From positions 627,124,810 to 627,188,809 of the forward strand of contig NC_133666.1 in NCBI RefSeq assembly GCF_037893015.1: a stretch of 64,000 nt of DNA, read 5' to 3'. Below are positions 60,469-64,000 of this stretch, in pieces. The stretch's first letter is position 1. Every line of letters begins with the position of its first letter. The DNA is from Macrotis lagotis. Lineage: Eukaryota > Chordata > Mammalia > Peramelemorphia > Peramelidae. Position numbers and translations under genes: made by a program. The notes under the pieces were generated by a model that worked only from the letters and a program-made list of their open reading frames with translations, was not told where the DNA came from and searched no databases.

Positions 60469-63055
60469 CACAATCAGACCCACATTTTAGGAAAAGCACT
60501 ATAGTGGCTGAATGGAAAATGGACTAAAGTGGGGAGAGACTTGAGACTGGCAGACTTACCAGAAGCTATTGCAATAGTTCAATTGATATTGTGTAGGTCA
60601 AAGGATTATGGACTTGGAAAGGACCCTGAGATCATATCTAACCTCTTCATTTTACAGATGAGGAAACTGAATCCCAGAGAGTCTAAGGAATTTGTTGAAA
60701 GTCTCACAACACAGTCCATATTTGAATGCAGAACTCTGGATTTCAGATCTAGGGTTGTTTTTCCTCTCACCTTTCTGTATCAGAAGGACCTCAAAACTGT
60801 TTCCTCTCTCCTTATCCTGTTTTAATTACATGGCTTTAAGTCCATGCTTTGGTCTTCCAACTGTTTAAGCAAAGGAGTAATGGGTTCATCTCAGGGCCTA
60901 CTCTGACCTGGAGATCCTTCAGAGTCAATTTGTAGGGGAAGATCATAGCTCAGGATTAGGTTCTTCTCAATGCATTTGTTTCTCTCTGGTGTGCCTACCT
61001 ATCTCCATCCTGATTGGTTTTAGCCTAAGAGACCAAATTGTGGAATTTAGTATCTAGGAGTTTTGGCCATTACAATTCCCTCTCCCCCCAAATATTGTCC
61101 TCAAATATGTTCATCTTCCCTCATCCCCATCTGCAACAAATTCCATTTTCTTCAGGGAGGTCCTGATCCCTGGTCAAAATTAAACTTGAAAAGTATTTTG
61201 GATTATGAGTCAAATCTGTAGCCTGGTCTAGGATTTGACCCTAAGTAGCTGTGTAATCTTGGGGAAATCCCTTCTCCTCTCAGGGCCTCAAATTCCTCAC
61301 CTATAAAATGAGGGGCCTGAATGAGATAATCTCTAAGGCCCTAAAATTTTATTACTGGGTGATTCCCTGAGGTATATATTCTTATCTCTTAACCTAGATG
61401 AAGTTGGGATCTGTTATTTTTTTCCTTTTAACTCCTTGGGTAGGATTTTCCTGGTCTGTTGTTAGATGGGGAATGAAATTCCCATAAACCTTGGGCAGTA
61501 TAAATAATAATAATTGTTCACATGCGTTTCTAACAGTTTACAAAGCATTTTCACATTTACCACTCCACTTGGAGTCACATAACAACCTTGTGAGCCAGGC
61601 AAGGAGGGCAAGTGTGACACCCATTTCATTGAGGAAAGAACAACAGGTTTCATGTCAGAAGATCTAGCAAACAAAATTCAGAGAAATTTATTGATTTGCT
61701 TTGGGGGAATTGAAGTTTTTAGACAAAGCCATTCAGGAGGACCATCTACTAAAGTGCAAAGGTTACTAGTTGCTTTGGTAGGAGAAGAACCCACACTCAA
61801 GAAATCACAGATCCTCTAACATATTGAAGAAATGTGAGGAAACTGGGATCCATAAAGGTAAAATGATTTCCCCAAGGTCACACAGCAGAGACATGAACTC
61901 TAACCTCCCTGATCCTCATCTAGATGTAATATAAATTGGCTCACTGGTTTTGAATTATGGTATGAACCTGCTGGAGTGGTAGGGTTTCCATTTAGAAACA
62001 TAAATCACAGCCTTGCCTGCCCTCCTGTTCCTAGGTTCAAGGAAGCTGTTCTGAGTAATAGACTACAGTTGGATGGGGGGGGGGCTGGGCTCCTCTGAAC
62101 GTACTGGGGCAGCTGACATGCCCAGGAGTGGCATGTCCACCTGGGCACCTAGATTTAGCTATCCAGTCCCATCCCCCCACCAGTGGATTTATTTTTACCC
62201 TTGGTCCAGTGGTCAGGTCTGTGCCAGGGCCTTGCCTAAGAGGCCAGCTCTTGGTGATTCCATAGCATTCTCTTTGCCTTATGGGGTCCATCTTTGTAGG
62301 TTACTGATGGATGCCAAGATGGGAATCTGATTTTAAGGGTAGTGCCCCCCCAGAATGCCCAGCCTGTCCTCCCTCCCCACAATGGTAGGAGCAGTAAGAT
62401 GGGTAGCAGCAATGGGCATAGTGCCTGCCCCATCCCCCACCCAGTGCCCAGGGAGAAGACCAAGCGGCTGCTGCTGCCAGTCTGCTTTTTGTGGCATTGG
62501 GGGTGGGGTGGAGGGGAGTGGGCACTGGGCAGATCAGGACCTGATTCCTTTTCCCTTTTCCTACCTCCCACCCATCCTGTGCCATGGAGCACCAGATTTC
62601 TTCCCTCTCATGGGGGCAGTGCTCTCTGAAATGCAACAACACCTTTCCCATTTCATCATTGCCTTATATAAATGAGAAGATCCTGCTTCTTCTCCCTCTG
62701 CCATCTTCCTTCCCCCTCCATCTCCGACTCTCTCCCTCACTCACTCCGAGTCTGTCTCTCCTTTCGTTCTGTAATGGCTGGGTTTTTGGCATCTCCTCTA
62801 CCCTCCCCCTCCCCCACTCCCCGCTGGCCTACAGCTCTGGCTCTGCTTCCAAGCCATTCTCTCCCCTGGCTTTTTGGCTTTTTGTGTTGCTCTGGGCTCT
62901 GTGTTCCCCAAAAAGGGATCTCTGAGGGGGGGGTTCCAGACTCTGCCATGGAAAAGCTGGACCAACTAATAGCCCTCCTCCCCACTCTGCCTGTGATACT
63001 ATTGTGAGGGGCAGCTAGCAAGTATTGCTTAGTGAACCTCTAGGGGTGTGTGTGT

Positions 63056-63072
63056 GGTGGGGGGGGGGGGGG
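63056..63072. repeat. Poly(G) run followed by a purine-rich block
   Basis: A run of about 15 G after GTGTGTGGT, then an A/G-only-like block to about 63230. Confidence 0.9.
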
Positions 63073-64000
63073 TAAAAAGAGAGGAGAGAGAGGAATGGGG
63101 AGTTGGAGGGAAAAGAGAAAGGAGAGAGCAAAGAAGAGAGAAAATAAGAAAAGGAAGGAGAGAGAAATGGAGAGAAAAGAAGAGGAAAGGGAAAGGAAGG
63201 AAGAGGGAGAAGAAAGGGGAAAGAAGACAGCCCCTCAACTACTGGCATGATGGCTCCCTGACCCTTTCTTGATTCTTCCTTACAGCACCAAGAGGGTGAG
63301 GCCATTCCTTCCCTCCCCTAGTTCTCTGATCCCTCAATTTTCCTCTTTCCCACCTTTGTTATATTTATTCACAGAAAGCATTCTCCTCCTAGGTGTGAGC
63401 CTAAAAGGTACAGTGCCTAGCTCTGTGTATTGTATATAGGCCACTGGCATCAGAGGCTCTGTTGAATGTTTGTAGAATGAAGTGGATTAAGAATGAGGTT
63501 GGAGGAAGTTTAGTGACAGAATCCTGCACTGCCTTGGGCTCTAGCTTTCAGTGAACACAGGGACCAGGCTGAGCCCTTCAGGCCTTTGTTGGGTTCTGCC
63601 TATGCCAAAGGTCTCAGGGCAGTATGAAGCAAGTGGAGAGATAAGGGAGGGGGAAGGGATTAGCTGAGACACCAAAGGGGATCAACCACTGGTATTTGGG
63701 AGTGTCTTCCCCATTCCCCAAGCCTCCAAGGTCAAGGGGGTTGCTCTGTCTTGAAGTTTGGGGGGAGTAATGGGATTTCCCTACCCCCTCCTGGGCACAC
63801 ATGCCCATCCCTCCCCCAGTTCTGAACTGAGACTGGCCCTGACCTTGATCTTGAGTAGGACTGGGCTGGTCCTATGGATAGAGGGGCAAAGGGACGGGGA
63901 AAAGAGGACTGGGGTCTGGGTGGGAACTGAGTTGGCTGCAGAAGGAAGCAGGGGGTGGTCGTCAGGCAATGCCCGAAAGCCAACTATGCCCCCCATGGGG

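Larger units (their letters stand above)
59800..60640 (+). repeat. Older interspersed repeat interrupted by a SINE
   Basis: Flanking pieces 59800-59985 (AAAAGAGGCAAAAGACAGTC, CCTCAAGGAGCCTACAACTG) and 60110-60640 (GGTCAGTAGTCAGGGTGGAG, CTTTGAATGCCAAACAAAGC, GCAATAGGGAGCCACTGG, GGCTGAATGGAAAATGGACT) belong to one known mammalian ancient repeat whose family name I cannot give. The SINE splits it. Confidence 0.55.
49692..64000 (+). other. NFIX: NFIX intron 1 (incomplete)
   Basis: The rest of the window is the first NFIX intron as judged from the missing exon 2. It holds many microsatellites, purine-rich blocks (53340-53870, 63070-63230), old MIR/L2 pieces (54210-54370, 59570-59730, 61500-61660) and one 5'-truncated SINE. 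No alternative coding first exon (for example one encoding MLPACRLQ, known from another isoform) was found. Confidence 0.7.

Noticed and set aside
62948-63007. Frame starting MEKLDQLIALLP, considered as an alternative NFIX first exon
   Set aside because: It is short, ends in a stop without a suitable donor leading to the DEF exon, and does not match a known NFIX isoform start.

Overview
The window is vertebrate nuclear DNA, almost certainly from a marsupial. Genes are split by GT-AG introns, housekeeping promoters sit in CpG islands, and there are about a dozen copies of the tRNA-derived marsupial SINE that begins GGGGCRGCTAGGTGGCGCAG and ends near GCCTTGCAAAAA. Many copies have intact target-site duplications (TSDs). 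The tail type (TTGCCTTGCAAAAACC) suggests an Australian marsupial, perhaps a dasyurid; this is inference from memory, not a database match.

The gene order is FARSA(-), CALR(+), RAD23A(+), GADD45GIP1(-), DAND5(+), NFIX(+). This is the same order and orientation I know from human 19p13. I rebuilt every coding exon from sequence. FARSA has 13 coding exons at 885-7086 (497 aa). CALR has 9 exons at 12116-15380 (421 aa) and ends in KDEL. RAD23A has 9 exons at 21184-25751 (366 aa). GADD45GIP1 has 2 exons at 27593-31490 (241 aa). DAND5 has 2 exons at 35660-36589 (218 aa). NFIX is present only as its first coding exon (49665-49691, nine residues); the rest of the window is its first intron.

By region: 1-7.1 kb is FARSA; 7.1-11.4 kb is a SINE-rich gap; 11.4-16.05 kb is CALR with a TATA/CCAAT promoter; 16.05-20.7 kb is repeat-rich; 20.8-26.75 kb is RAD23A; 27.6-31.8 kb is GADD45GIP1; 31.8-35.6 kb is repeats; 35.66-36.6 kb is DAND5; 36.6-48.6 kb is a long intergenic stretch with an orphan CpG island at 39.4-40.8 kb and several motif-dense, enhancer-like patches; 48.7-51.1 kb is the NFIX CpG island and exon 1; 51.1-64 kb is NFIX intron 1, rich in microsatellites.

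Functionally the genes form a syntenic block rather than a pathway: cytosolic tRNA-Phe charging (FARSA), ER lectin chaperone (CALR), ubiquitin shuttle and nucleotide-excision-repair factor (RAD23A), mitoribosome/cell-cycle factor (GADD45GIP1), secreted Nodal/BMP antagonist (DAND5) and a developmental transcription factor (NFIX). I found no prokaryote-type system, no CRISPR array and no intact mobile-element ORF. The best leads are small-scale: a 40-bp copy of a FARSA intron-exon boundary inside another FARSA intron, a GADD45GIP1 reading frame that runs through its own poly(A) signal, competing 3' splice sites beside an old LINE in RAD23A, an orphan CpG island with two RFX-type X-boxes, and a long GA/GAA polypurine tract in NFIX intron 1.
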